This document shows, in pieces, positions 1-7,693 of a stretch of DNA of 64,000 nucleotides. The stretch is taken from positions 2,294,001-2,358,000 of the forward strand of contig OY970334.1 in assembly GCA_963717445.1 (NCBI GenBank), written 5' to 3'. How positions within the stretch are numbered: the first letter of the stretch is position 1; the number at the start of each line of letters is the position of its first letter. This DNA is from JAGVPT01 sp963717445. GTDB taxonomy: Bacteria > Bacteroidota > Ignavibacteria > UBA10030 > UBA8401. The notes beneath the pieces are model-generated. The model saw only the letters and a list, made by a program, of their open reading frames with translations. It did not search any database and had not been told where the DNA came from. The translations under genes and the position numbers were made by a program.

Positions 1-1
1 C

Positions 2-622
2 CTGATTCCCCCGATGCCGTGGAAAGATTCTATTCCTCCGCTTCCACCGACAGAGATTACCGCAACGCTGGGTTCAAATCAAACAACGATTATTCGATGG
101 AAGGAGCCGGCCCTCGCCGCCGACGGAGATAATGCGGCCCAGTATGTTGTGTACCGCTCCGTTGATGAAAACATCGATATCGGTAACCCGCGAAATATTG
201 CTGCCGTTCTTCCTTCAACATCCACGATGTATGTTGACGAGATGCCCAGCAATAACATTCATTACTATTATACCGTGACAGCGCTCGACAAGGGGCATAA
301 CGAAAGCACGGGAAGTTCTGTTCGGTATGAATCCATAAAGAACGACCATCCGGTAATGGAGCGTTATTCTCTCGCGCAAAATTATCCTAATCCATTTTCC
401 GACAGGACGTACATTTCGTATCAGTTGGGTGAGCGAAGTCTCGTGGAATTAATCGTGAAGGACACATCGACAAATAAAGAGATTCTGATTGTTCGAGAGA
501 CTCAGGACGCCGGCACATACATTGTTTCATTAGAAGCCAAGCTGTTGGCACGGGGAAGGTATGTTTACCAACTGAAGGCGGGGTCGTTCATCGCAACGAG
601 AACGCTTGAACGTGTAGAGTGA
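2..622 (+). CDS. C-terminal part of a secreted protein with T9SS sorting domain (possibly GHL10/DUF187 glycosidase)
   Basis: Partial gene: the frame is open from the first bases of the window, so the true start lies upstream. The first visible residues (IPPMPWKDSIPPLPP) resemble the end of the catalytic domain of glycosyl-hydrolase-like family 10 proteins, then an FN3-like beta domain follows (about residues 20-105). The last 85 or so residues begin with the SLAQNYPNPF motif and end in a beta-rich tail. This is the C-terminal domain that targets cargo to the type IX secretion system in Bacteroidota and Ignavibacteria. The protein is therefore probably exported to the cell surface or medium. 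The T9SS assignment is strong; the GHL10 assignment rests on one short motif and is tentative. Confidence 0.75.
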   Translation: MIPPMPWKDSIPPLPPTEITATLGSNQTTIIRWKEPALAADGDNAAQYVVYRSVDENIDIGNPRNIAAVLPSTSTMYVDEMPSNNIHYYYTVTALDKGHNESTGSSVRYESIKNDHPVMERYSLAQNYPNPFSDRTYISYQLGERSLVELIVKDTSTNKEILIVRETQDAGTYIVSLEAKLLARGRYVYQLKAGSFIATRTLERVE

Positions 623-687
623 AATGGTGAATCTGCAAAAATAGTAAACGACCGCTATCAAAGATGGTGGCTCTTGAAAAGAAAAAG

Positions 688-786
688 CAAGTCATTCCGC
701 GCTTGACGCGGAATCCAGAGTCAATCAACGGAACTGGATTCCGGTTCTTCGTCCCGCCGGAAAGCGGGACTCGACCGGAATGACAG
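688..786. repeat. Palindromic intergenic repeat
   Basis: The segment starts with GTCATTCCGCGC and ends with CCGGAATGAC, so its ends are complementary. An inner hairpin (CCCGCCGGAAAGCGGG) lies near its right end. It sits between the convergent ends of the T9SS protein gene and rodA and could act as a two-way transcription stop, although neither arm has a clear T-tract. The 623-911 gap holds nothing else that I recognise. Confidence 0.5.
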
Positions 787-911
787 GCATAGCCAACCGA
801 ATATAAACACCGCCACAGGCTGGGGGTTTCTGCTTTCCACTAAAAAATCCTTAGCGACCTTTGCGGTGAATGAGTTATTGAAAAATACAATAGTTGTTTT
901 GGGAAACGGCA

Positions 912-2129
912 TTAATATTCTTTCCTGTTTGCGTACACATTCATCAACAACCCCATCATGATCATGTACGAGCAAAGGGAGGAGCCGCCGTAACTCAAAA
1001 ATGGGAGCGGGATACCGATCACCGGCATCAGTCCAACGGACATACCGATATTGACAAAAACGTGCACGGCAAAAAGCGATACGATTCCGATGGCGACGAT
1101 ACTGCCGAACCTGTTCTTCACTACATAACCGACCCTGATGCCGTGAATAAGAATGACGGCAAATAACGCAAGCACGACAATGGCGCCAAAGAATCCGAAC
1201 TCCTCGCCCGGAACGCAAAAGATAAAGTCTGTCCATTGTTTTGGAATAAAGTTAAGCTGTGTTTGCGTGCCCTGAAGGTACCCTTTTCCCCAGAATCCTC
1301 CCGACCCGATGGCAACTTTCGCCTGTATGACATTATATCCCGCACCGAGCGGGTCGTTGTTCGGGTCAAGAAAGGTTGCTATGCGTTTTTGTTGATAGAG
1401 CGGGAGTTTTTCATAGACCACTTGTACAAAAATCCCGACCATTGCATTGACGCCGAACATCACTGCACTGAAAAATCTATCCTCGCGGAAAAAGTAGAGC
1501 GCTGCGCCGACCGCCGCGAGCACAACAAGGAATGTTGTCGTTCCAATAATGGCAGCCAGCGCAACCACCCCGGGTGCAACGATCGCGACGATGAGGAAAT
1601 TGGATGCCCCGGCCCAGTACAACACGGGAACAAACATCGCGACAAATGTCAGCGACGTCCCCAAATCGGGCTGCATCATGATGAGCGAAATTGGAAGAAG
1701 AAGAATGGCAAACGCCATCGTAATATCTTTTATGCTTCCCATGTTCGTTTCGCTCCGGCTCAAATACGAAGCTAGCGCAAGGATTGTTGTAATCTTCACA
1801 AACTCGGAGGGTTGGCCTCCCATGCCGCCGAATCCAAACCAGCTTTGCGAACCGTAAGCGCGGTGCCCAACGGCAAGAACGGCAGCGAGAGCGATAAGCG
1901 AGACAGCAAAAACGACCATTGACGAACGCTGGATGACACGAAGCGGAGTGAACATTACTGCAATCATCAGCACAAAGCCGAGAGACGCCCACAAGATTTG
2001 TTTATGAAAGCTGATCGCCGCATTCGTATCGAATGTTGCGCTGTAAATCGAGAGAAGCCCTATCGCTATCAGCGCGAGGCAGGCGAAAAATGTTGTTCGG
2101 TCAAAATATTCCTTAAAAAATGTGCCCAT
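912..2129 (-). CDS. rodA: Rod shape-determining protein RodA (SEDS glycosyltransferase)
   Basis: A 405-residue polytopic membrane protein of the SEDS family, which polymerises lipid II into glycan strands for lateral wall growth together with PBP2. Hallmarks are visible: QPSEFVK (106-112), MMQPDLGTSL (151-160), the loop DPLGAGYN (259-266) whose Asp259 aligns with the essential Asp262 of E. coli RodA, then AIGSGGFWGKG and TDFIFCVPGEEFGF. The length is normal. It is the last gene of the leftward mreD-mrdA-rodA cluster, starting 32 nt after the mrdA stop, so RodA and its partner PBP2 are probably made from one transcript. FtsW is the paralogous alternative, but the mrdA partner and the motif set favour RodA. 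Confidence 0.95.
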   Translation of the reverse strand: MGTFFKEYFDRTTFFACLALIAIGLLSIYSATFDTNAAISFHKQILWASLGFVLMIAVMFTPLRVIQRSSMVVFAVSLIALAAVLAVGHRAYGSQSWFGFGGMGGQPSEFVKITTILALASYLSRSETNMGSIKDITMAFAILLLPISLIMMQPDLGTSLTFVAMFVPVLYWAGASNFLIVAIVAPGVVALAAIIGTTTFLVVLAAVGAALYFFREDRFFSAVMFGVNAMVGIFVQVVYEKLPLYQQKRIATFLDPNNDPLGAGYNVIQAKVAIGSGGFWGKGYLQGTQTQLNFIPKQWTDFIFCVPGEEFGFFGAIVVLALFAVILIHGIRVGYVVKNRFGSIVAIGIVSLFAVHVFVNIGMSVGLMPVIGIPLPFLSYGGSSLCSYMIMMGLLMNVYANRKEY

Positions 2130-2161
2130 GTTTTTCTTCTCGATTGGCGAAGACCAACGAT

Positions 2162-4003
2162 CTACCGTATCGCTGCAGTTGTTGGACGCCGCTGTTCTAC
2201 GGACGGTTTTCTTTCGGTATCAACTGAAACTTTTTGATCCGGGACAATGTCATCGGAGAGATATTTCTGCATGCAACGCCCGGCAATCGGCGCAGCAAAC
2301 GATCCGCCATAGCCGACATTTTCCATCAAAACGCAAATTGCAATCCTCGGATGGTCGAATGGCGCAAAGCCGATGAACCATGAATGTGCCTTCCCGTGCG
2401 GGTTTTCTGCTGTTCCTGTTTTTCCAGCTACAACAACGCCGGGGATGCGTGCGGCTCCTCCCGTCCCACCCGGCTCCATCACAACCCGGCGCATTCCTTC
2501 TCGAACAATTTCCCACGTTCGCTCTGAAATGTTGAGATCATGATGCTCTACGGCAACGGTGTCGGTTGTATGCTCCAACTTGTTATAAATTGTCTGTACA
2601 ATATGCGGCTGAAAATAATGTCCCTTGTTGCCGAGCATCGAGGCATAACTGGCCATTTGAAGCGGCGTTACTCCAATCTCCCCCTGCCCGATTCCCAGGC
2701 TGACCAGGTACCCCTGCGTCCACTTTCCCTTTCCGTACACGCGGTTGTAATACTCTGTTGAGGGAACAAGCCCGGAATTTTCCTCGAGGATATCAATTTT
2801 TGTGGGCTGCCCGAACCCGAATTCTTTCGCATACTCACTCCACGGATCAAGCCCGACTTTCAGCATTAGTTGGTAAAAGAAAACATTACACGAGCGCTGG
2901 ATTGCCTCAACGATGTTGGTTGATCCGTGAACGTGTTCATCTTTAAACACTTTTTTTCCGTAGACAAAATACCCGCGACACTGAACACGCCAATTTTCGT
3001 CAATGACGTGGTTTTCGAGTGCCGCAATGGCCAAAACCATTTTAAACGTCGAGCCGGGTGGATATCGCGTCAGCGTCGCACGGTTGAACAGTGGTTTATC
3101 GTCGTCGTCGTTTAATTTTTTCCACACTTCCGGCGGCGTAACGCCGCTGAAGTCTGAGAGGTCGTAGTCGGGCGCACTTGCCAGCGCGATAACACCACCG
3201 TTATCCGGATCGATTGCTACCACAGCACCGCGGTGCCCGGTAAGCAAAGATTCTGCGAGCGCCTGAACGTCTGTGTCTATGGCAAGGTGTAAGTCGAGGC
3301 CGTCTTTCGGGAGAATATCATATTTACCGTTGTTAAAATTACCGATGACTTGACCCCTTGAGTTTTGCGAAATGAATTCAAACCCTTTTTCGCCGCGTAA
3401 ATATTTTTCGTATTTTGCTTCCAATCCGGCAGAACCGACAACATCGCCTTGCTGGTAGTACTCTCCGAATTTCTCAAGCTGCAAATCCGAAATTTCTTTT
3501 GCATACCCCAGCATGTGCGACGCACGAGCCGGCGTCCCATAATACCGTTTCGATTCAATCTGTATTTCGACTCCCGGTAAAAGGCTTTTATTCTCCTCAA
3601 GTGCCGACAACGTTGCAAAGTCAATGTCGCGTTTGATGCGCACGGGGTTGAAAAGTGAATACTGGCGGGCTTTTTTTACTTTTTCTTTAATGGATTCTTC
3701 ATCCATCTGAAGAATCGATGCGAGCAAGGAAATGTTTTTTGCATCAAAATCGATCGGGGTTAGCATCACGGTATACGAAGGCCTGTTGTCAACCAGCAGG
3801 TTTCCCTTCCGGTCGTACACATATCCTCGAACGGGTACTTTGACAATTGTGCGGATACTATTTTCTTCCGATTTTTTTCCGTACTCGTCACGATAGACAT
3901 ACTGTAACTGGTACAGCCGTCCGAGGATAATGACAAACCCAACTGTGACGAGGGTTAGAAGAATATTTTTTCTCTTGGCAGAGCCGAACTCCTCGGTAGT
4001 CAT
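2162..4003 (-). CDS. mrdA: Penicillin-binding protein 2 (elongation transpeptidase)
   Basis: A class B PBP of 613 residues that cross-links peptidoglycan during elongation. It has one N-terminal membrane anchor (about residues 13-31), a PBP dimerisation/pedestal domain (about 50-230) and a transpeptidase domain with all three active-site motifs: STFK (nucleophile Ser318, Lys321), SCN (371-373) and KTG (528-530). The reading frame extends further upstream, but the ATG at 4003 is preferred. It overlaps the mreD stop in a TAATG arrangement typical of translational coupling, and it places the anchor near the N-terminus. The upstream extension would run into mreD. Confidence 0.95.
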   Translation of the reverse strand: MTTEEFGSAKRKNILLTLVTVGFVIILGRLYQLQYVYRDEYGKKSEENSIRTIVKVPVRGYVYDRKGNLLVDNRPSYTVMLTPIDFDAKNISLLASILQMDEESIKEKVKKARQYSLFNPVRIKRDIDFATLSALEENKSLLPGVEIQIESKRYYGTPARASHMLGYAKEISDLQLEKFGEYYQQGDVVGSAGLEAKYEKYLRGEKGFEFISQNSRGQVIGNFNNGKYDILPKDGLDLHLAIDTDVQALAESLLTGHRGAVVAIDPDNGGVIALASAPDYDLSDFSGVTPPEVWKKLNDDDDKPLFNRATLTRYPPGSTFKMVLAIAALENHVIDENWRVQCRGYFVYGKKVFKDEHVHGSTNIVEAIQRSCNVFFYQLMLKVGLDPWSEYAKEFGFGQPTKIDILEENSGLVPSTEYYNRVYGKGKWTQGYLVSLGIGQGEIGVTPLQMASYASMLGNKGHYFQPHIVQTIYNKLEHTTDTVAVEHHDLNISERTWEIVREGMRRVVMEPGGTGGAARIPGVVVAGKTGTAENPHGKAHSWFIGFAPFDHPRIAICVLMENVGYGGSFAAPIAGRCMQKYLSDDIVPDQKVSVDTERKPSVEQRRPTTAAIR

Positions 4004-4500
4004 TATAGTGGCGACCCCTGAGCAATTTTTCTGGAAAAAACAAACATCGGAAGAATGGCGAGGATAACGGTATAAATTGTTGAGAACATGCCGAATTGAA
4101 AGATTGCGGCCCAAAATCCTATATCGCTCCCTTGAACAAAAATAACAAAGTAGATAACATTATGCAGAAGAGATGAAAGGCCTACAATAATCAAAAATTG
4201 ATAATTGCCGATCGTATAATCAGTTTTATTTTCATTATAAAAATAGCCTGCAAAAAAGCCTGCGACTGTTTTCGATAACGCTGATAAACCGATGAAGTGG
4301 CCGCTCACAAGGTCAATTGCTATTCCTATAATAAAACCGGCTATGGTTGCCGGAATTTGTCCAAGTTTAATTGCAATATACACGATCCAAACAATTAAGA
4401 TGTCGGGAACGATATTGGCAATGGACGCAAAAGGTATAATCGTTGTTTGTAGTATTAATAAGAAAAGAGTAACAATACTATACCGAACATAGTGTTGCAT
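4003..4500 (-). CDS. mreD: Rod shape-determining protein MreD
   Basis: A small (165 residues), very hydrophobic protein with about five membrane segments and the MreD-like core (LVSGHFIGLSALSKTVAGFFAGYF). MreD is an inner-membrane part of the elongasome. Its stop codon overlaps the mrdA start, so the two are probably translationally coupled. In most bacteria it follows mreB and mreC; here neither is upstream, where an AT-rich gap and dnaA lie instead. Sequence conservation in this family is low, so the call leans on topology, length and the mrdA-rodA context. Confidence 0.88.
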   Translation of the reverse strand: MQHYVRYSIVTLFLLILQTTIIPFASIANIVPDILIVWIVYIAIKLGQIPATIAGFIIGIAIDLVSGHFIGLSALSKTVAGFFAGYFYNENKTDYTIGNYQFLIIVGLSSLLHNVIYFVIFVQGSDIGFWAAIFQFGMFSTIYTVILAILPMFVFSRKIAQGSPL

Positions 4501-4869
4501 TTATGTATAAAATCTTTCAAATGTAAGATGATATTCCAATCGTTGTCAGGCTTATCTATTCAAAATAAAAGTAGAATAAAAAAGAAAAAAAATCAATGAG
4601 CGTTGTTTCTCTATAATAAATATAGGTTTTAATATATTAATATACATAATAAGCAGTGTTCATATGTTTTTAACAATAGGGAATCTTTAAAAATGCGGCA
4701 TAAGACGGGGTAAAACTACAACATACCCTATAGATAATAGTGAATGAGATGTGAATAACAACGGGTTTTTCACCAAGAAAATTTATAAACAGGTCGAATG
4801 AATTACATTGCAATACCTATTCACACAAAACGAACGTTGCTTAACAAGTTTTAAACAAATTACGGTGAA
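4501..4869. other. AT-rich intergenic stretch between dnaA and mreD
   Basis: No coding potential. The stretch is AT-rich, especially 4600-4660 (runs such as TAATATATTAATATACATAA). It carries one weak DnaA-box-like sequence (TATTCACAC near 4818). It must contain the promoter of mreD-mrdA-rodA because a strong terminator separates it from dnaA. It could be a second, minor part of the origin, as in bacteria where dnaA is flanked by two box clusters, but the box evidence here is weak. Confidence 0.4.
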
Positions 4870-4903
4870 TAAAAAAAGTCTCACATTTGTGAGACTTTTT
4901 TAT
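4870..4903. terminator. Bidirectional rho-independent terminator after dnaA
   Basis: AAAAAAAGTCTCAC, a short loop, then GTGAGACTTTTTTA: a near-perfect stem with an A-tract on one side and a T-tract on the other. It lies 22 nt past the dnaA stop and would end the leftward dnaA transcript. Confidence 0.88.
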
Positions 4904-4925
4904 TTGCACGATATCGATGTACTTC

Positions 4926-6371
4926 TTACCGGGAGGAAGTCTCGATTCTTTTTTTTACGATTTGAAGCGTATCGCGATATTTTGAATCTAATTTTATTTG
5001 ATCTTCAACAGACTGGTACGCGTGAATAACCGTGCTATGATCTCTCCCTCCAAAATGAAGCCCGATGGTCTTCAGCGAACAGTTCGTCATCTCTTTTGCC
5101 AGATACATTGCAATTTGGCGTGCATTGACAATTTCCTGCTTGCGCGTTTTTGCGCGAAGGAGATCGGGCGGCATGTCGAAGAATTCTGCAACCAAGCGCT
5201 GGATTTCTTCAACGGTTATTGGCGAGTGAACGTCGTTGACAACAAGCCGCAATACATCTTTTGCCAATTCAAGGTTAATCTCACGGTTTTCCAGTGATGA
5301 CTTGGCAAGCAGGCTGATGTAACATCCTTCAAGCTCCCGAATATTCGATGTAACGTTCGTTGCGATGAAGTCCAACACCTCCTGCGGAATTTCGATATTG
5401 TCGTCTTCACATTTTTTCCGGAGGATGGCTGTTCTTGTTTCGAGGTCGGGAGGTTGAATATCAGCAGTCAATCCCCACTGGAAACGCGAGATCAAGCGCT
5501 CATCCAAACCCTTTAGGTCCTTCGGCGGCTTATCGGAAGAAAGCACAATCTGCTTTCCCATCTGATGAAGGGTATTGAACGTGTGGAAGAAACTGTCCTG
5601 TGTTTTTTCTTTTCCCGAAAAAAACTGAATATCATCGACGATCAGCAAGTCCATACTCCGGTAGTAACTTGAAAACTCGCGCGTTTTGTCTGATTGGATA
5701 GCATCGACAAATTCAATGGTGAATTTTTCACTGGAGACATAACAGACACGTCGCGCCTTTCCAGCCTCGAACGCGTAATTACCTATCGCTTGAATCAAAT
5801 GCGTTTTCCCAAGGCCGGTTCCCCCGTAGAGCACAAGTGGGTTGAAGGAGGTTCCTCCCGGGTTATTTGAAACTGCCGATGCGGCGGCTCTCGCAAGCTG
5901 GTTGCTGTCCCCCTTTATGAAATTGCTGAAAGTGTACCGCGGGTTTAAAAAAGTTTTCACCGGAGGAAGAATCTCTTCGTTTTCCGTAAAAGGGAATGAA
6001 TGCCCCGTCCGTGTTGCCTGGGTGGGCGGGTTTTCGGTTCTTATGGCTGCCGGCGGATGTATGTCCGTGTTCCCCGATTCATCAGGAGGAACAACGACGT
6101 ACGTGAGCTTTGCATTTTCGCCCAAGAAGATCGAAATAGTGTTTTTGATGAGTGTGTAGTAGTGTTCCTCGAGCCACTCGTAGAAGAATTGACTTGGAAC
6201 TTGAACCGTCAATTCCCCGTTTTCGAGTTTAGCTGCCTTGACCGGCTCGAACCACGTTTTAAAACTCTGGTTTGGAATTTGGTTTTGAATGGAAGTAAGG
6301 CACGACAACCAAATGCTGGTTGCATCATGATTTGCAGCAGATGTTTCTACGGCTTCAAGTTGGTTTTCCAT
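4926..6371 (-). CDS. dnaA: Chromosomal replication initiator DnaA
   Basis: A 481-residue AAA+ initiator that binds DnaA boxes and opens the origin. Domain I covers roughly 15-90 and a variable linker 95-140. The ATPase core has Walker A GGTGLGKT (183-190) and Walker B LLIVDDIQF (242-250). The C-terminal helix-turn-helix domain IV carries the family signature GGRDHSTVIHAYQ near residue 440. The gene reads leftward, away from the box-rich region at 6372-6839, and ends at a strong terminator, so it is monocistronic. DnaA boxes directly upstream suggest the usual autoregulation. Confidence 0.98.
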   Translation of the reverse strand: MENQLEAVETSAANHDATSIWLSCLTSIQNQIPNQSFKTWFEPVKAAKLENGELTVQVPSQFFYEWLEEHYYTLIKNTISIFLGENAKLTYVVVPPDESGNTDIHPPAAIRTENPPTQATRTGHSFPFTENEEILPPVKTFLNPRYTFSNFIKGDSNQLARAAASAVSNNPGGTSFNPLVLYGGTGLGKTHLIQAIGNYAFEAGKARRVCYVSSEKFTIEFVDAIQSDKTREFSSYYRSMDLLIVDDIQFFSGKEKTQDSFFHTFNTLHQMGKQIVLSSDKPPKDLKGLDERLISRFQWGLTADIQPPDLETRTAILRKKCEDDNIEIPQEVLDFIATNVTSNIRELEGCYISLLAKSSLENREINLELAKDVLRLVVNDVHSPITVEEIQRLVAEFFDMPPDLLRAKTRKQEIVNARQIAMYLAKEMTNCSLKTIGLHFGGRDHSTVIHAYQSVEDQIKLDSKYRDTLQIVKKRIETSSR

Positions 6372-6775
6372 AAGAAATCACGCGATTGAAGATTATCAAC
6401 ACTCAACATTGAGTTATGAACAAACTTATCAACACCACGAATAATTCATAAATAGACAGTTACGCAATTCAAAAAATTATACACATGAAGGAATTCACTG
6501 CATGACATTAAATTACAATGATCCAATTCACTTGTGTACCACTTATCAACAATCATACATGGCATAGCTTTCCGCAATGAAATCAAGGGTGCGCGAGAAA
6601 GAAAAACAAATAAAAGTTATTAACATTTTATTCACACAGAATTCTCTCCCCGTCACACCATGAATTATACAATACAAAGATCGGTCTTGTCAAGCAATAT
6701 TTTTCACCGGCAAATAGTTCTTGTTTATCAGCCACAATTTTCATACTTTACCCTGACGTCAAGTATGAAAGTTGA
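6372..6775. other. oriC: Probable chromosomal origin of replication (oriC)
   Basis: Non-coding, AT-rich DNA between divergent dnaA and rpmH. I find six 9-mers close to the DnaA box consensus TTATCCACA, all on the same strand: TTATCAACA at 6393-6401, 6426-6434 and 6543-6551, TTATACACA at 6477-6485, TTATTAACA at 6617-6625 and TTATTCACA at 6628-6636. The divergent layout, the shift from leftward to rightward housekeeping genes, and the box cluster all fit an origin. The unwinding element is not pinned down. The stretch also holds the divergent promoters of dnaA and the rpmH operon. Confidence 0.8.
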
Positions 6776-6814
6776 ATAAAAAGGATTGCCTTAAGACGAG
6801 GCAACCCTTTTTTG
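6776..6814 (+). terminator. Terminator-like hairpin in the rpmH leader
   Basis: AAAAAGGATTGCCT, a loop, then AGGCAACCCTTTTTT: a GC stem followed by six T residues, 26 nt before the rpmH start codon. It could insulate the operon from origin transcription or attenuate rpmH. The preceding A-run means it could also stop leftward transcripts. Confidence 0.7.
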
Positions 6815-6839
6815 TTTGGAAAGTACTCGGAGAACATTG

Positions 6840-6986
6840 ATGAAACGCACATACCAGCCCCACAAACGGAAGCGCAAAAACACTCACGGTTTTCGGGAAC
6901 GGATGTCTACTAAAAACGGCCGGAAAGTCCTTTCGCGGCGCCGGGCAAAAGGCCGGCATAAGCTTACTGTCAGCGACGAGCAATAA
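6840..6986 (+). CDS. rpmH: 50S ribosomal protein L34
   Basis: A 48-residue, strongly basic protein beginning MKRTYQPHKRKRKNTHGF and containing RMSTKNGRKVLSRRRAKGR, the canonical L34 sequence. It belongs to the large ribosomal subunit. The ATG at 6840 follows CGGAGAACATTG, which supplies a ribosome site (GGAG). It is the first gene of the conserved rpmH-rnpA-yidD-yidC operon found beside dnaA in most bacteria. Confidence 0.97.
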   Translation: MKRTYQPHKRKRKNTHGFRERMSTKNGRKVLSRRRAKGRHKLTVSDEQ

Positions 6987-7037
6987 ACTCTGACACATCT
7001 CTTGCAGCCTTGAAGACGGGCGACAAAGGTTGAATGT

Positions 7038-7445
7038 GTGCAGCACACACTTCGCAAATCAGAAATCCTTCGCGGTTATTCCGTTTTCTCCGAGATCCTG
7101 AAAAATGGAGAGTCCATTCAAAGCTCGGCGCTTCAATGCTATATCAAAAAACAGACAAAAGGAAAAAATACGCCCCCCGTGTGCGTTGGGTTTGCCGTTC
7201 CGCGAAGAGATGTTCCTCTTGCCGTTGACCGAAACAGGCTGAAGCGATTAATGCGTGAAGCTTTTCGAACGAACAAGTCGCGGTTGTTTAATGCCGTCAG
7301 CGGAAAAAATTTGCAGCTCGCCCTTGTATTTATTTTTAGAAAGGCCGGACGCACCAATGTCCGGCAGATTCGTTATACAAGCATCGAAAAAGACTTGAAG
7401 GACGTGATGTCGAAAATCATTTCCATGGTAACGAGACTACAATGA
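7038..7445 (+). CDS. rnpA: Ribonuclease P protein component
   Basis: A 135-residue basic protein that assists the catalytic RNA in trimming tRNA 5' ends. The family RNR box is present as AVDRNRLKRLMREAFR, preceded by the VGFAVPRR strand. A GTG at 7038 is the only start between an in-frame upstream stop (7011) and the conserved region, so I use it; an ATG at 7034 is in another frame and gives no RnpA. The last four bases overlap the yidD start, implying coupled translation. Confidence 0.93.
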   Translation: MQHTLRKSEILRGYSVFSEILKNGESIQSSALQCYIKKQTKGKNTPPVCVGFAVPRRDVPLAVDRNRLKRLMREAFRTNKSRLFNAVSGKNLQLALVFIFRKAGRTNVRQIRYTSIEKDLKDVMSKIISMVTRLQ

Positions 7446-7669
7446 CACGCATCCTTGTCGGCACCATCCGTCTTTACCAACTGTTTGTGTCCCCCCTTCT
7501 TCCGCCTAATTCATGCAGGTTTTATCCTTCGTGCTCGAATTATTCGATCGAGGCAATTGAAACGTACGGCCCGCTGAAAGGCGTGTGGATGACAATGCTG
7601 CGGATCGGGAAGTGTCATCCGTGGCACGAAGGCGGGTACGATCCGGTGAACCAGGATGAGCATCAGTAA
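7442..7669 (+). CDS. yidD: Membrane protein insertion efficiency factor YidD
   Basis: A 75-residue protein with the DUF37/YidD signature: YQLFVSPLLPPNSCRFYPSCS with three conserved cysteines nearby, then HPWHEGGYDPV. It is an amphipathic, membrane-associated factor that helps YidC insert proteins. It overlaps rnpA by four bases and precedes yidC closely, as in the standard operon. Confidence 0.95.
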   Translation: MTRILVGTIRLYQLFVSPLLPPNSCRFYPSCSNYSIEAIETYGPLKGVWMTMLRIGKCHPWHEGGYDPVNQDEHQ

Positions 7670-7693
7670 ATTTTGAATTGGAGCAACACATCA

